64,000 nucleotides of DNA from a bacterium 1XD21-13 (GCA_009917555.1 QZDX01000009.1:1-64000), one strand, 5' to 3'. Counted from the first letter of the stretch, positions 34,547 to 43,300 are shown. Made by a program: numbers and translations. Notes: generated by a model from the sequence alone, not told the origin.

Positions 34547-35974
34547 TTAAGCTGTCACGGATTTTGCCTGCCATTTCCCGCTTCGATACTCTCCATAAGA
34601 AATCAAAAAGTTCACCAGCCATCCCAGAGGCACTGCATACCAAACCATAGCGATGCCGAACCGGGGCGCCATGGTAATGGCGAATATCACACGCAGAGAC
34701 AGGTTGGCAAGGTTGGCGATGGTGAACATTTTCATGTCGGCGGCTCCCCGAAGAAGACCGTCCGTACACATTTTAAGGCCGATAAGGATGAAGAAAAAGC
34801 CGATAAACCTTAGGTAGCTGCTTCCCGTTTCCAGGGCAAGCTTTGTTCCGTCGGTTCCCAGAAAGGAAGCGATGATTGGAAAATGGAAAAGCTCCAGGGT
34901 CAGGCAGAGAAGCAAAGCGAAGAGGGCTACCAGGCGGAGGGCTGCATGGTAGCCTTTTACCACCCGATCCTTTTGGCTGGCTCCCAGATTCTGAGCGGTG
35001 TACGAAGACATGGCATTGCCCAGAGCAGCCATGGGGACAATGCAGATGCTCTCCACACGCATTCCAGCAGAGAAGCCCGCCAGCATTTGGGGACCGAAGC
35101 TGTTGACTACGGATTGAACCAGCATCATGCCGATAGAGACGGTGGACTGCTGGAAAATGGAGGGGAGAGCTACACGGCACATGGTAAGAAGCTCATGAAT
35201 GTTGTAAAATTTACGAATGAATCGTTTAATAGTTACATTTTTGCAGGGAGATGGCATTGGAATTGGATTACTAGTGCCATGATTTTCGGTTTGAACTTCA
35301 GAATTGTTTCCAGGATATCCCCGCAGCTCCCGAAGAAAAATCAAAAAGGACAACAGAGCAGAGATTCCCTGAGCAATTAATGTTGCCCAGGCTACCCCGG
35401 CGATTCCAAGCCCCAAGGCCCGCACCAGATAGACGTCCAGCACAATATTAAAAACAGAAGAAAAGATCAGCAGATACAGAGGTATCCGGGAACGCCCCAG
35501 TGCATTGAACATGGAAGACAGCACATTGTACATAAAGAGAAAGGGCAGTCCCATAAAATAAATATCCAGATATTCCACAGCCATATCCAGAATATCCTCC
35601 GGTGTCTTTAAGAACACCATGAATTCCCGTCCAAGGGCAAGCCCAAGCATTGCCAGGGCCAGGCTGAGAGCCAGAAAAGTGAGAAGAGCCGTAGAGATGG
35701 ACAGCTTCATTCTCCTATATTCCTGTGCGCCAAAATATCGGCTGGTAAGCACAGACGCTCCCACGCCGCCTCCGATAGCCACACAGATAAATACATTAGT
35801 GAGAGAGTAGGAGGCTCCCACAGCAGCCAGGGCATTTTCACTTACATAGCGGCCCACCACCATAGAATCAGCCATAGTGTAGAACTGCTGAAATAGATTT
35901 CCGATAATCATGGGCAGTGCAAATAAAAATAAGGCACGCATAGGGCGTTCTTTCAATAAATAATCTTTCTGCAT
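34547..35974 (-). CDS. MATE-family multidrug/Na+ antiporter
   Basis: 475-residue membrane protein with twelve predicted helices in two similar halves. The N-terminal ALPMIIGNLFQQFYTMADSMVVGRYV and the second-half VALPSIFQQSTVSIGMMLVQSVV are the equivalent first helices. A longer than usual polar loop (about residues 220-260) lies between the halves. It exports cationic drugs or similar compounds using Na+ or H+. GGAGGC precedes the ATG. Its position beside two TipAS regulators fits antibiotic efflux. Confidence 0.92.
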   Translation of the reverse strand: MQKDYLLKERPMRALFLFALPMIIGNLFQQFYTMADSMVVGRYVSENALAAVGASYSLTNVFICVAIGGGVGASVLTSRYFGAQEYRRMKLSISTALLTFLALSLALAMLGLALGREFMVFLKTPEDILDMAVEYLDIYFMGLPFLFMYNVLSSMFNALGRSRIPLYLLIFSSVFNIVLDVYLVRALGLGIAGVAWATLIAQGISALLSFLIFLRELRGYPGNNSEVQTENHGTSNPIPMPSPCKNVTIKRFIRKFYNIHELLTMCRVALPSIFQQSTVSIGMMLVQSVVNSFGPQMLAGFSAGMRVESICIVPMAALGNAMSSYTAQNLGASQKDRVVKGYHAALRLVALFALLLCLTLELFHFPIIASFLGTDGTKLALETGSSYLRFIGFFFILIGLKMCTDGLLRGAADMKMFTIANLANLSLRVIFAITMAPRFGIAMVWYAVPLGWLVNFLISYGEYRSGKWQAKSVTA

Positions 35975-36136
35975 GATTGCCTCCTAATGTCTCTTTCTTT
36001 TATCATATCCCAAACATAGCCGAATGTAACATAGAAAAAGAAATTTGTCAAAACCTAAAATCAGCGCACAAATACCGCAGCTGATACGTTATACTTTATG
36101 AATGAAAATCCACAGCAAACAGAGAAAGGAGTATCT

Positions 36137-36589
36137 ATGTCAGCGGATCTGGAAGAACAGTATAACAAGATTTACCGCTACTGTTATATGAAGCTGGGCC
36201 ACCGGCAGACAGCGGAGGATCTGACACAGGAAACCTTTCTCCGGTTTTTGGAAGACAGACGTTATCAGGACATGGGAAAAGAACTGGCCTATCTCTATAC
36301 CATAGCCAGAAATCAATGCATTGACTTTTATCGGAAGCAGAAAGCTTTGGCATTGCCGGAGGAACCGCCAGGGATTCAGGAGGAGGACGAGCTTCTAAGC
36401 TCTTTTGCATTGCAGGAAGCAGTGAAGAAATTATCTGGGGATGAGCAAGAGTTGATTTTTTTGAGATATGTCAATGAACTGAGCATTGCTGAGATTGGGC
36501 AGATCCTGGGATGCTCCCGATTTGCTGTGCACCGCAGGCTGAAAAGCTGCTTGAAGCGATTGAAGCAACTGCTGGGAGAATTTGAGTAG
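36137..36589 (+). CDS. ECF-type RNA polymerase sigma factor
   Basis: 150 residues: region 2 (LEEQYNKIYRYCYMKLGHRQ and AEDLTQETFLRFLE) and region 4 (ELSIAEIGQILGCSRFAVHRRL), joined by a short linker. The ATG at 36137 follows AAAGGAG; the upstream ATG at 36098 has no ribosome site. No anti-sigma factor gene follows; instead a repeat and an ABC-2 exporter come next. It may drive that exporter, but there is no direct evidence. Confidence 0.92.
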   Translation: MSADLEEQYNKIYRYCYMKLGHRQTAEDLTQETFLRFLEDRRYQDMGKELAYLYTIARNQCIDFYRKQKALALPEEPPGIQEEDELLSSFALQEAVKKLSGDEQELIFLRYVNELSIAEIGQILGCSRFAVHRRLKSCLKRLKQLLGEFE

Positions 36590-36801
36590 TAGTAATAGAC
36601 ATTACGCAATTGGAATAGTCCAGCTAAGAAATGTCAAGCATTTTTGAAAATATTTTTTGCTGGACGGTAAAGTCACAAAGATGCACGAGAGGAACTTTTA
36701 TGAGTGCCCTTTCGAATAAAAGTTTCTCTCATTACAGGTGCATCGAAGTGACTTTACCCTTTAGTGCCGTCGCGCAGCGACTTTTAATAGGAGGCCTCGT
36801 T
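36590..36801. other. 212-bp gap filled by a Family B hairpin repeat
   Basis: The region between the sigma factor and the membrane protein gene consists mainly of the Family B element at 36666-36784, followed by the ribosome binding site AGGAGG at 36789-36794. An in-frame ATG-type start at 36631 would read through the repeat and is rejected. No gene is supported here. Confidence 0.7.
36666..36784 (+). repeat. Family B hairpin repeat, full copy
   Basis: A nested hairpin: GGTAAAGTCAC (36666-36676) pairs with 36748-36758, GATGCAC (36680-36686) with 36738-36744, and a 15-bp arm 36687-36701 with 36716-36730 (one G-U). A short second hairpin GTCGC-GCA-GCGAC follows at 36769-36781. The segment 36748-36784 recurs at 51204-51240 with two substitutions. 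Both copies end just before a GGAGG ribosome site. Confidence 0.85.
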
Positions 36802-37530
36802 TTGGAAAAGAATTTACGACACGCTCTAAAAAATTTATACCCTGCCCCACCACCCTTAGATCGGGATCGCTTTTTACAAAGCTTCCCAGAGCCGGAATTG
36901 TCTTTCACACAATTCCTCTGGAGGCAGGCGGGCTACATTCGAAAGGGAAACTGGCTGATGGCGGCAGGGATTTTGTCTCTGGCAGCCTTAAGCGGTCTCC
37001 ACGCAAACGGAACAACGCTTCAAATCCTTGGGGCCTGCACCCCCTTTCTGGCCCTTATGACAGTAGCGGAGGGCAGCCGCTCCGTCCGCTTCGGAATGGA
37101 GGAGCTGGAGCTTTCCAGCCGGTTCCCCCTGAAAGTCATTGTTGCCGCAAGGCTTGGAATCCTTGGTCTTGGAAATCTGCTTCTGCTGGGCGGGATCGGG
37201 CCTTTGATGCTCTCCAGGGAGGGAGGCTCCCTTTTTTACTCAGCAGTTTCCCTGCTTTTACCTTATCTCCTGACCGCATTCTTGAATCTGTGGGCAGTCC
37301 GATCCTGCCAGGGAAACGGTGGGCTGTATCTGAGCATGGCAATCACCGTACTGGTCAGCGGCTTGTGCCTGCTTTTGGGAAAGCAGAGTGCATTTTGTGG
37401 GGAATTCATACCGGATTCGCTGCAAAATTTCATCCTGGCAATCTGCACCCTGTTCTTTACGGTCCTTACAGGACGTGAATATTTAAAAACAATCAGACAA
37501 TCGGAGGAATACAGATGGAGCTTACAATAG
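36802..37530 (+). CDS. Membrane protein next to an ABC-2 exporter
   Basis: 242 residues from a TTG start that follows AGGAGG (36789-36794) by 7 nt; the reading frame is open further upstream but that part is repeat sequence. The first 60 residues are polar, then six or so hydrophobic segments follow. No family is recognised. The next gene overlaps it by 16 bp. It is probably an exporter subunit or a membrane partner in the ECF-sigma locus. Confidence 0.72.
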   Translation: MEKNLRHALKNLYPAPPPLDRDRFLQSFPEPELSFTQFLWRQAGYIRKGNWLMAAGILSLAALSGLHANGTTLQILGACTPFLALMTVAEGSRSVRFGMEELELSSRFPLKVIVAARLGILGLGNLLLLGGIGPLMLSREGGSLFYSAVSLLLPYLLTAFLNLWAVRSCQGNGGLYLSMAITVLVSGLCLLLGKQSAFCGEFIPDSLQNFILAICTLFFTVLTGREYLKTIRQSEEYRWSLQ

Positions 37531-38225
37531 ACCGTTTGACCAAGCAGTATAAAAATAAAATAGCCGTGGACCGGGTTTCCCTGCAGTTTAAGCCCGGCGT
37601 CTGCGGGCTTCTTGGAGCCAACGGCGCCGGAAAGACTACCTTAATGCGTATGATCTGCGGTGTCTTAAAGCCCACAGGAGGAACCATTTCCTTTCAGGGC
37701 ATGGATGTATCTACGGAGGAATACCGTAGGAGTCTGGGATATCTGCCACAGGATTTTGGATATTATCCCAATTTTACCGGGCTGGAATTTCTGGACTATA
37801 TGGCGCTCTTAAAGGGGCTTCCGGGAAGCACTGCAAAAAGGCGTAGCCAGGAGCTTTTGGATCTGGTAGGCTTGAAAAATGAGGGCAAAAAAAAGATTAA
37901 AACTTATTCTGGTGGAATGAAGCAGCGCCTGGGGATTGCCCAGGCAATGCTGAACCGCCCAAAGCTTCTGGTACTGGACGAGCCAACAGCCGGTCTGGAC
38001 CCAAAGGAAAGGGTCCGCTTTCGGGAACTGATTGAGGAGCTGGGAAGAGAGAATATTGTTCTTTTATCTACTCATATTGTGTCGGATATCGAACAGGCGG
38101 CAGACAGGATTCTTATGATGAGGGAAGGGCAGATGATATTTGACGGCGCTCAAAAGGACGTGGAGGGGCGGTTGGAAGATTTCTATCTGGAACAATTCGG
38201 AGAGGGGGAAGAAACGGATGCGTAA
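37515..38225 (+). CDS. ABC-2 exporter ATP-binding protein
   Basis: 236-residue ABC ATPase: Walker A LLGANGAGKTTLMRM near residue 35, signature YSGGMKQRLGIAQAML, Walker B LLVLDEPTAGLDP and switch LLSTHIVSDIEQAA. A CcmA-like export ATPase. It overlaps the membrane gene before it by 16 bp and the next one by 8 bp, so the three are one translational unit. Confidence 0.93.
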   Translation: MELTIDRLTKQYKNKIAVDRVSLQFKPGVCGLLGANGAGKTTLMRMICGVLKPTGGTISFQGMDVSTEEYRRSLGYLPQDFGYYPNFTGLEFLDYMALLKGLPGSTAKRRSQELLDLVGLKNEGKKKIKTYSGGMKQRLGIAQAMLNRPKLLVLDEPTAGLDPKERVRFRELIEELGRENIVLLSTHIVSDIEQAADRILMMREGQMIFDGAQKDVEGRLEDFYLEQFGEGEETDA

Positions 38226-39414
38226 TCATTTCTGGTCATTGGTTGTCTATGAATATCGGAAGCTTTTTCGGCGTAAGATGGTCTGGTTTACCCTTGGGGC
38301 TATGACGGTGATCTGTATTTTTGTAGCCTGCAGCCGCCTTTTTGGAAATAGCTATGTGGATGGAAAAATCTATGAGAGCCACAGGGAGGCTCTGGAAAAA
38401 GATATAACATTTGCAAGGGCACTTTCGGGAAGAGCGTTGGATGACACGCTTCTTAAGGAAATGCAGGAGGGCTATGCCAGGATGCCGGATATTCCACTGG
38501 CTGGAGCTTCGGAGGAATTCGAGGCTTATGCCAGGCCCTACAAGGCCATTTGGCATTATGTCTTTTTGCTTGTGGGGGACCCGGCCTATGAATTCGTAAC
38601 GGAGGAGGAGATGTATCTTGCAAGAGAAGCACAAATAGAACAGACATGGATCAGTGAGCACCTGAACAACAGGGAAAAAGAATACTTGCGGACTGCGGAG
38701 GAAAAGGTAGAAAAGCCTTTTATCTATACCTGCTGTGAGGGCTGGAGCGTTCTGGGCAATCTGATGAATACCATATGTGTCCTACAATTACTGCTTATTG
38801 CAATCTGTATTCCGCCCATTTTCTCAGAGGAACACAGCCGCAGGATGGATCAATTGATTCATTGCACTGCCCTTGGAAAAAAGCCCCTGTACCTGGCAAA
38901 GCTTTTTGTGGGAGTTACCTTTTCCGTTGTCTCCACACTGTTCCTGGGCTTTGTGCTTATGGTGCCGCTTTTTTGCATATACGGAACAGATGGAGCGGAG
39001 GCAGCCCTGCAGCTTCTTAATTACAGGTGCGTCTGGCCCCTGACCATAGGGGAGGCGGTTTTCATTTTGCTTGGCCTGCTCTTGATTGTGGCGCTGTTCC
39101 ATACGGTGCTGGCAATGCTGTTGTCGGAATATTTTTGCAGCAGCACGATTCCTCTGGCTATACTGGCAGGTATCGTGATGCTTAGTATGTTCGTCAATGT
39201 TCCCTATGAATACCGGCTGCTATCCCAGCTTTGGAATATGATTCCTGTGAATCTGGTAGCCATATGGGGGATTTTTAGCAATCGCCTGTATCCGTTTTTT
39301 GGAACATTTCTCACCGCATGGCAGGCGGCACCCTGTATTTATCTGCTCCTTGGCGCAGGAGGCGCTGTTTTGTGCTTTTGGAGATATCAGGGGTATCAGT
39401 GCGGCAATCGGTAA
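38218..39414 (+). CDS. ABC-2 exporter permease
   Basis: 398 residues. The ATG at 38218 follows GGGGGAAG inside the ATPase gene; an upstream start at 38140 is unlikely. One N-terminal membrane helix (about residues 20-40), a polar extracellular region of about 130 residues, and then five or six helices, the ABC-2 export permease pattern. It probably exports a peptide, lipid or antibiotic with the 37515 ATPase. Confidence 0.85.
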   Translation: MRNHFWSLVVYEYRKLFRRKMVWFTLGAMTVICIFVACSRLFGNSYVDGKIYESHREALEKDITFARALSGRALDDTLLKEMQEGYARMPDIPLAGASEEFEAYARPYKAIWHYVFLLVGDPAYEFVTEEEMYLAREAQIEQTWISEHLNNREKEYLRTAEEKVEKPFIYTCCEGWSVLGNLMNTICVLQLLLIAICIPPIFSEEHSRRMDQLIHCTALGKKPLYLAKLFVGVTFSVVSTLFLGFVLMVPLFCIYGTDGAEAALQLLNYRCVWPLTIGEAVFILLGLLLIVALFHTVLAMLLSEYFCSSTIPLAILAGIVMLSMFVNVPYEYRLLSQLWNMIPVNLVAIWGIFSNRLYPFFGTFLTAWQAAPCIYLLLGAGGAVLCFWRYQGYQCGNR

Positions 39415-39469
39415 ATGAAAATACGAAGGGGTTGTCTATTCTCAGTACATTCCTATTCCGGCCTTTGCT

Positions 39470-39803
39470 TTATTGGTCTAATTCATCTGCAAAAGTATTT
39501 TCATAATCCTGGAGCTGGTGGTATATGGCGTCCACATAAGCGGTTGTGCCATCTATCCGGTAAAGCATGAGATAGTGGTGGCGCATAAAATGGATGATGT
39601 GGTAACCATGTTTTTTTCAGCTGGGGATGGGCACAGAATTTCAGGCTGCCGGCGACTTTTGAAAGCTTGTCACGCGTTTCCAGGGCATCCTGCCATACGT
39701 TGCAGGCGGCCTGGTCATTCAGCAGAGTGTACTGTAAGTAGTCGATGTAGTCGTTCAGCTGGGACAGCGCTTTTGGTGAGATGATTACGTCAAATGAATC
39801 CAT
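39470..39803 (-). pseudogene. Frameshifted ParE/RelE-family toxin
   Basis: Starts MDSFDVIISPKALSQLNDYI, the usual RelE/ParE opening, but a run of seven A (39611-39617 as T on the plus strand) shifts the frame after PQLKK. With six A the frame would continue as HGYHIIHFMRHHYLMLYRID...VDAIYHQLQDYENTF and stop at 39470-39472, a normal ParE-type fold with its C-terminal basic core. As written, the reading frame continues in a meaningless tail to 39501. It overlaps the antitoxin gene by 14 bp. It could be a true inactivating mutation, slippage in a homopolymer, or a sequencing error. Confidence 0.78.
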
Positions 39804-40032
39804 GCTGTTTCCCCATCCGTTTCAATGCGTCTTCCATGTCAAGGCCCTTGCCGTCGGAAATCTGCTGGCGTGATTCGGCGAGGTCGGAAAGGATTTGTTC
39901 CTGGCTGGCCGGGACGAATGGGTTTGCGGGTTTTCTGGACGTGAACAGTTTTTGGGTGAATTCCATGACTTTGATTCTCGCGTCTTCCGGCATAGCTTCG
40001 AGCATGGATACAGTTGCGTCTAAAGTGCTCAA
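39790..40032 (-). CDS. Antitoxin of the ParE/RelE-type pair
   Basis: About 80 residues starting at a TTG that follows AAAGGAGG (the preceding ATG at 40050 only covers that ribosome site). The N-terminal region MSTLDATVSMLEAMPEDARIKV and the middle are compatible with a DNA-binding RelB/Phd-like fold, and the C-terminal acidic stretch would wrap the toxin. It overlaps the toxin gene. It likely represses its own promoter at 40091-40119. Confidence 0.75.
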   Translation of the reverse strand: MSTLDATVSMLEAMPEDARIKVMEFTQKLFTSRKPANPFVPASQEQILSDLAESRQQISDGKGLDMEDALKRMGKQHGFI

Positions 40033-40090
40033 GGGAAAGCCTCCTTTCATGATTAGGGTCTGTAGAAGAAGTGTTTCTTTCTATGGGTAA

Positions 40091-40119
40091 ATTATACATG
40101 AAAAAGGAGCTGAATTCAA
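40091..40119 (-). promoter_or_regulatory. Promoter of the toxin-antitoxin unit
   Basis: Minus-strand -35 TTGAAT (complement of 40114-40119) and -10 TATAAT (complement of 40091-40096), separated by 17 bp. It lies about 60 nt before the antitoxin start. Confidence 0.78.
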
Positions 40120-40199
40120 TATGGGGACAAGGGCCCATATGAAGTATTTCTGAAAAATTTCGACAATGAGAAAAAAAGAGAAAGACCTGAAGTCTAACA

Positions 40200-40251
40200 A
40201 TGACCACACAACGGCACCCCCAACACCTGCCCGCTGTGTAGTCATTTTTTT
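40200..40251 (+). terminator. Rho-independent terminator of unknown transcript
   Basis: ATGAC plus ACACA (40200-40210) pair with TGTGT and GTCAT (40235-40245), with one bulged base, followed by a run of T to 40251. No plus-strand gene ends nearby except the exporter 800 nt upstream, so it may end an unannotated RNA or act as insulation before the PTS locus. Confidence 0.6.
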
Positions 40252-40274
40252 ATGTGAAAACCCCCCGGCGCTCA

Positions 40275-40283
40275 TGTTACAAT
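40275..40283 (+). promoter_or_regulatory. Extended -10 promoter for the PRD regulator
   Basis: TGTTACAAT, an extended -10, lies at 40275-40283, with only a weak -35 (TGAAAA at 40255-40260) 17 bp upstream. It would start transcription about 70 nt before the PRD regulator. Confidence 0.5.
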
Positions 40284-40359
40284 ATACAAGATCCATAAAG
40301 CATCACGGACTTTTTCCTAGCTGTTAGGAAATTATGTGGAAAATAAAGGAGGTGAGCTT

Positions 40360-42264
40360 ATGTATAATAAAGCCATGCAAATGAGGCAGAAAAAAATTCT
40401 GGAAATTTTAAAAGAGAAAAAGGGTTGGATCACAGGGAAGGAGCTTTCCACCATTTTAAGTGTTTCGGACCGGACCATCCGCAGTGACATGGAGCAGCTG
40501 GGAAGGGCCTACAAGGGCATCATAGAATCGAGCGTGCGCTATGGCTACCGGATCAACCAGGACGTATCCGAAAAAAGTGATTTCGAGCAGAGGGAGAATA
40601 TCCCCCAGACCTCCGATGAGCGGTGCAAATACATCATCGAGAAATTGCTTTTCAACAAACGGAAATTAAACATTTTTGATCTCCAGTATGATATTTACGT
40701 GAGTGAATTTACCATCAAAAACGATATCAAAAAGATTACCGAAATGCTGGAAAAATACGACGGTGTGGAGCTGGTCAAAACAGGCAGTCACATTTATCTG
40801 AAAGGGAGTGAGGAAAGCAAGCGGTTTGTTTACAAGGACTTACTTGCCAACGAGACCAGAGGAAACTTCATCAACCTCAACAAAATTGATGAGCTCTTCC
40901 CCAATTTCGACCTGATTAAGGTAAAAAACATTTTGGAGGAAATCCTGGAAAAGCACAGCTACCGGGTGCGTGAGGAAACCTTCCCCATGCTGATGATCCA
41001 CGTGGGCGTCTCCATTCAGAGAATGATGAACTACAACTATGTGGAGACCAACCGCTACCGCTGTGAGATCCGGGACACGCCGGAATACAAGATTGCCATG
41101 GAATTTTTTACAAGGGTCACAGCCTCCCTCTCCTTTGACTTAAATGAGAACGAGGTGGTCTTATTTGCAAATCTGCTCATTGGAAGGCAGAGAAGCACAC
41201 TGTTTGAGAAGGAGGATTATCTGGTACAGGCGGAGGAGCTGACGCTGAAAATCGTCAGCATGGTCCGGCAGAGGTACGACATTGATTTTTCGGCGGACAC
41301 CATATTTAAGGACGGTCTTGTTCTGCACCTGCAAAATCTGCTGGAACGGATACAGCTTAAGGTTATGGTCTCCAACATCTGTCTGGCGGAAATCAAAAAG
41401 ACCTATCCTCTGGTGTTTGAGATGAGCGTGTTTATCGGGCATATTATCGAGGAATACACCGAGACCTCCATTTCGGAGGATGAGATCGGCTTCCTGGCCA
41501 TTCACCTGGGTGCGGCCTACGACCGGCTGAATATCAAATATTACTATCATGTGGTTTTGATTCAGCCAAACAGCGACGCCATGTCGGGGGCATGCAGCGA
41601 CAAGATTCTGGAGCGCTTCGGGGAGCGGCTTGTCATAGACACCATACTGAACTACTACGAGGCGCCGGTGATTGAGAGCCTTCACCCGGATTTGATTATC
41701 TCTACCATACCGCTGACCCACAAGCTGGATATTCCCACCATTGTAATCAGCATGTTTGTGAATACCAGTGATGAGTATAAGATTTTCAAGGCGGTCACGG
41801 AGCTGGATAAGCGGCATTACAAAACGGAATTTGACAACTTTATCAAATGCCTGATTCTGGATGAGTATTACTACTACAATCTGGAGTGCGATACCTACGA
41901 GGACGTCATCAGCTACATGTGCGACCGGATGTACGAGGGCGGCAGGGTGGATGAAACCTTCAAGGAATCCACCTTTGACCGGGAAAAGATGGCATATACC
42001 TCCTTCAGCTACGGCTATGCCATTCCCCATGCGCTGAACTACTCGGCCATTCAGTCCACCATGAGCATTGCCATTCTGAAAAGGCCGGTTCAGTGGGGAG
42101 ACTACCAGGTTCATCTGGTACTACTGCTGGCTATCCGGGATGATGAGAAGGAGCTTCTGAAGATTTTCTTTGACTGGTTCGGAAACATCTGCGACGACAC
42201 ACTGCTTCTGTCCAGAATCCGGGAGGCCAGAACTGCAGAAGCCTTTGTGGAGCTAATCGAGTAG
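40360..42264 (+). CDS. PRD-domain PTS-responsive transcriptional activator (LicR/ManR type)
   Basis: 634 residues; the ATG at 40360 follows AAAGGAGGTGAGCTT. Domain order: DNA-binding HTH pair (from about residue 10, GWITGKELSTILSVSDRTIRS), PRD1 (His in LMIHVGVSIQRM), PRD2 (His in FLAIHLGAAYDR), EIIB-like domain and EIIA domain with His in GYAIPHALNYSA. The EIIB-like loop lacks the phospho-Cys (IQPNSDAMSGACSD), so only the other sites can be phosphorylated. It probably activates the downstream PTS operon when the PTS sugar is present. A truncated relative is at 22175-22963. Confidence 0.92.
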   Translation: MYNKAMQMRQKKILEILKEKKGWITGKELSTILSVSDRTIRSDMEQLGRAYKGIIESSVRYGYRINQDVSEKSDFEQRENIPQTSDERCKYIIEKLLFNKRKLNIFDLQYDIYVSEFTIKNDIKKITEMLEKYDGVELVKTGSHIYLKGSEESKRFVYKDLLANETRGNFINLNKIDELFPNFDLIKVKNILEEILEKHSYRVREETFPMLMIHVGVSIQRMMNYNYVETNRYRCEIRDTPEYKIAMEFFTRVTASLSFDLNENEVVLFANLLIGRQRSTLFEKEDYLVQAEELTLKIVSMVRQRYDIDFSADTIFKDGLVLHLQNLLERIQLKVMVSNICLAEIKKTYPLVFEMSVFIGHIIEEYTETSISEDEIGFLAIHLGAAYDRLNIKYYYHVVLIQPNSDAMSGACSDKILERFGERLVIDTILNYYEAPVIESLHPDLIISTIPLTHKLDIPTIVISMFVNTSDEYKIFKAVTELDKRHYKTEFDNFIKCLILDEYYYYNLECDTYEDVISYMCDRMYEGGRVDETFKESTFDREKMAYTSFSYGYAIPHALNYSAIQSTMSIAILKRPVQWGDYQVHLVLLLAIRDDEKELLKIFFDWFGNICDDTLLLSRIREARTAEAFVELIE

Positions 42265-42297
42265 CAGAGCTTTTAGGGTACTGCGGAATTGGAAACA

Positions 42298-42388
42298 GCA
42301 GTGCACTGAACAGTGCCAGAACGATTTACAGGCACATGCTACTGTGACTGGAAATTGTTCTAGATAAGGGGTACTGGAAGGGCACTGC
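42298..42388 (+). repeat. Family A hairpin element, copy 2
   Basis: Outer arms GCAGTGC (42298-42304) and GCACTGC (42382-42388), then CAGTGCC with GGGTACTG, then inner arms AGAACGATTT (42318-42327) and AAATTGTTCT (42352-42361), then CAG/CTG and CACA/TGTG around TGCTAC. Compared with copies 1 and 3 the bases differ but the pairs are kept. The right flank TACTGGAATGGAGG is the ribosome site of the RDD gene, 21 nt from the stem. Confidence 0.85.
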
Positions 42389-42409
42389 GGTACTGGAATG
42401 GAGGTCTAA

Positions 42410-42970
42410 ATGAAAGGAAAACAAAGATCGGAGCCTGCGCCGGCCCCGTGGAACCGAAGGGGATTTGCCTATCTGCTGGACGGATATCTGGGATCGGCCT
42501 TCAGCGTCATTCCGGTGGGCCTTCTGTGGAATATGCTCACGGGGGAGGAAGTCATTAACACAGACCTGAGCCTTTTTGAAGCTCCCTACGGCTGGCTTGC
42601 AGGACTTTTGGGACTTATGTTCGGCGCTGTATACTACTACCTCATTCCCCTGTGGGGATGGAAGGGGCAGACCCTTGGGAAGAAACTCATGAATCTTCGC
42701 ATTGTGGGGGAGGACAACAACCCTCTGCCCCCGGGCCGCCTTGCCGTGAGGCAGCTTGCGGGAATCATGCTTTTGGAGGGAGCTTTTCTGCTCACCGGCC
42801 AGTATGCGGTGCAGATGCTGACCATGCTGACTTTTGGAACGGCGGGAAGAGTGTTGAATTATCTGCTGTTTGGCGTCTTTCTTATATCCACATGGCTTGC
42901 CTATCGGAACGGAAGGGCTGCCCATGACATCTGGGTCGGCAGTAAGGTGATTGATATAAAAAATGAATGA
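42410..42970 (+). CDS. RDD-family membrane protein of the PTS locus
   Basis: 186 residues. NRRGFAYLLDGYLGSAFSVI contains the RDD signature, and GWKGQTLGKKLMNLRIVGED is the second family motif; three or four hydrophobic segments. GGAGG of the Family A flank serves as its ribosome site. It is the first gene after the regulator and is followed by PTS IIA. The pairing with a lac/cel PTS is repeated at 22978-23879, so the RDD protein may assist this PTS, for example in ion balance or release of sugar products. Confidence 0.85.
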   Translation: MKGKQRSEPAPAPWNRRGFAYLLDGYLGSAFSVIPVGLLWNMLTGEEVINTDLSLFEAPYGWLAGLLGLMFGAVYYYLIPLWGWKGQTLGKKLMNLRIVGEDNNPLPPGRLAVRQLAGIMLLEGAFLLTGQYAVQMLTMLTFGTAGRVLNYLLFGVFLISTWLAYRNGRAAHDIWVGSKVIDIKNE

Positions 42971-42997
42971 AAAGATTATACTAGGAGGACAAATTGT

Positions 42998-43300
42998 ATG
43001 GAAGAAATGGAACTGATTTGCTTTAAGATCATCTCCGCAGTAGGAGAGGCGAAGAGCGACTACATCTCTGCGCTGGAGGCCGCCAAGAAGGGCGACTTTG
43101 AAAAGGCGGAGGAGGCAATGAAGCATGGAGACTCCTGTTATGTCAACGGACACAAGCAGCATGCGGATCTCATCACAAAGGAAGCGAGCGGCGAAAAGAC
43201 AGAGGTGTGTCTGCTGCTGATGCACGCAGAGGACCAGCTCATGGCCGCGGAGACCATCAAGCTTATGGCTTCCGAGCTCATTGAGATGTACAAAAAATAA
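42998..43300 (+). CDS. PTS lactose/cellobiose-family EIIA
   Basis: 100-residue helical EIIA: ELICFKIISAVGEAKSDYIS at the N-terminus, the active His in LLMHAEDQLMAAETIK near residue 78 and a C-terminal helix. It takes phosphate from HPr and passes it to the IIB at 43357. AGGAGGAC precedes the ATG. Confidence 0.93.
   Translation: MEEMELICFKIISAVGEAKSDYISALEAAKKGDFEKAEEAMKHGDSCYVNGHKQHADLITKEASGEKTEVCLLLMHAEDQLMAAETIKLMASELIEMYKK

Larger units (their letters stand above)
40051..40359. other. 309-bp gap: toxin-antitoxin promoter, terminator and regulator promoter
   Basis: No gene is supported. It holds the minus-strand promoter 40091-40119, a short dyad ATATGGG...CCCATAT near 40119-40140, the plus-strand terminator at 40200-40251, and an extended -10 at 40275-40283. 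It separates two divergent units. Confidence 0.65.

Noticed and set aside
36631-36801. Longer N-terminus of the 36802 membrane protein
   Set aside because: The extra reading frame is Family B repeat sequence. TTG 36802 has a proper AGGAGG site.
40200-40251. Antiterminator target (RAT-like) for the PRD regulator
   Set aside because: The regulator has a DNA-binding HTH, not an RNA-binding CAT domain, and the promoter seems to lie after the terminator.
41161-42114. Minus-strand frame of about 317 residues
   Set aside because: Antisense to the PRD regulator with no recognisable domain.
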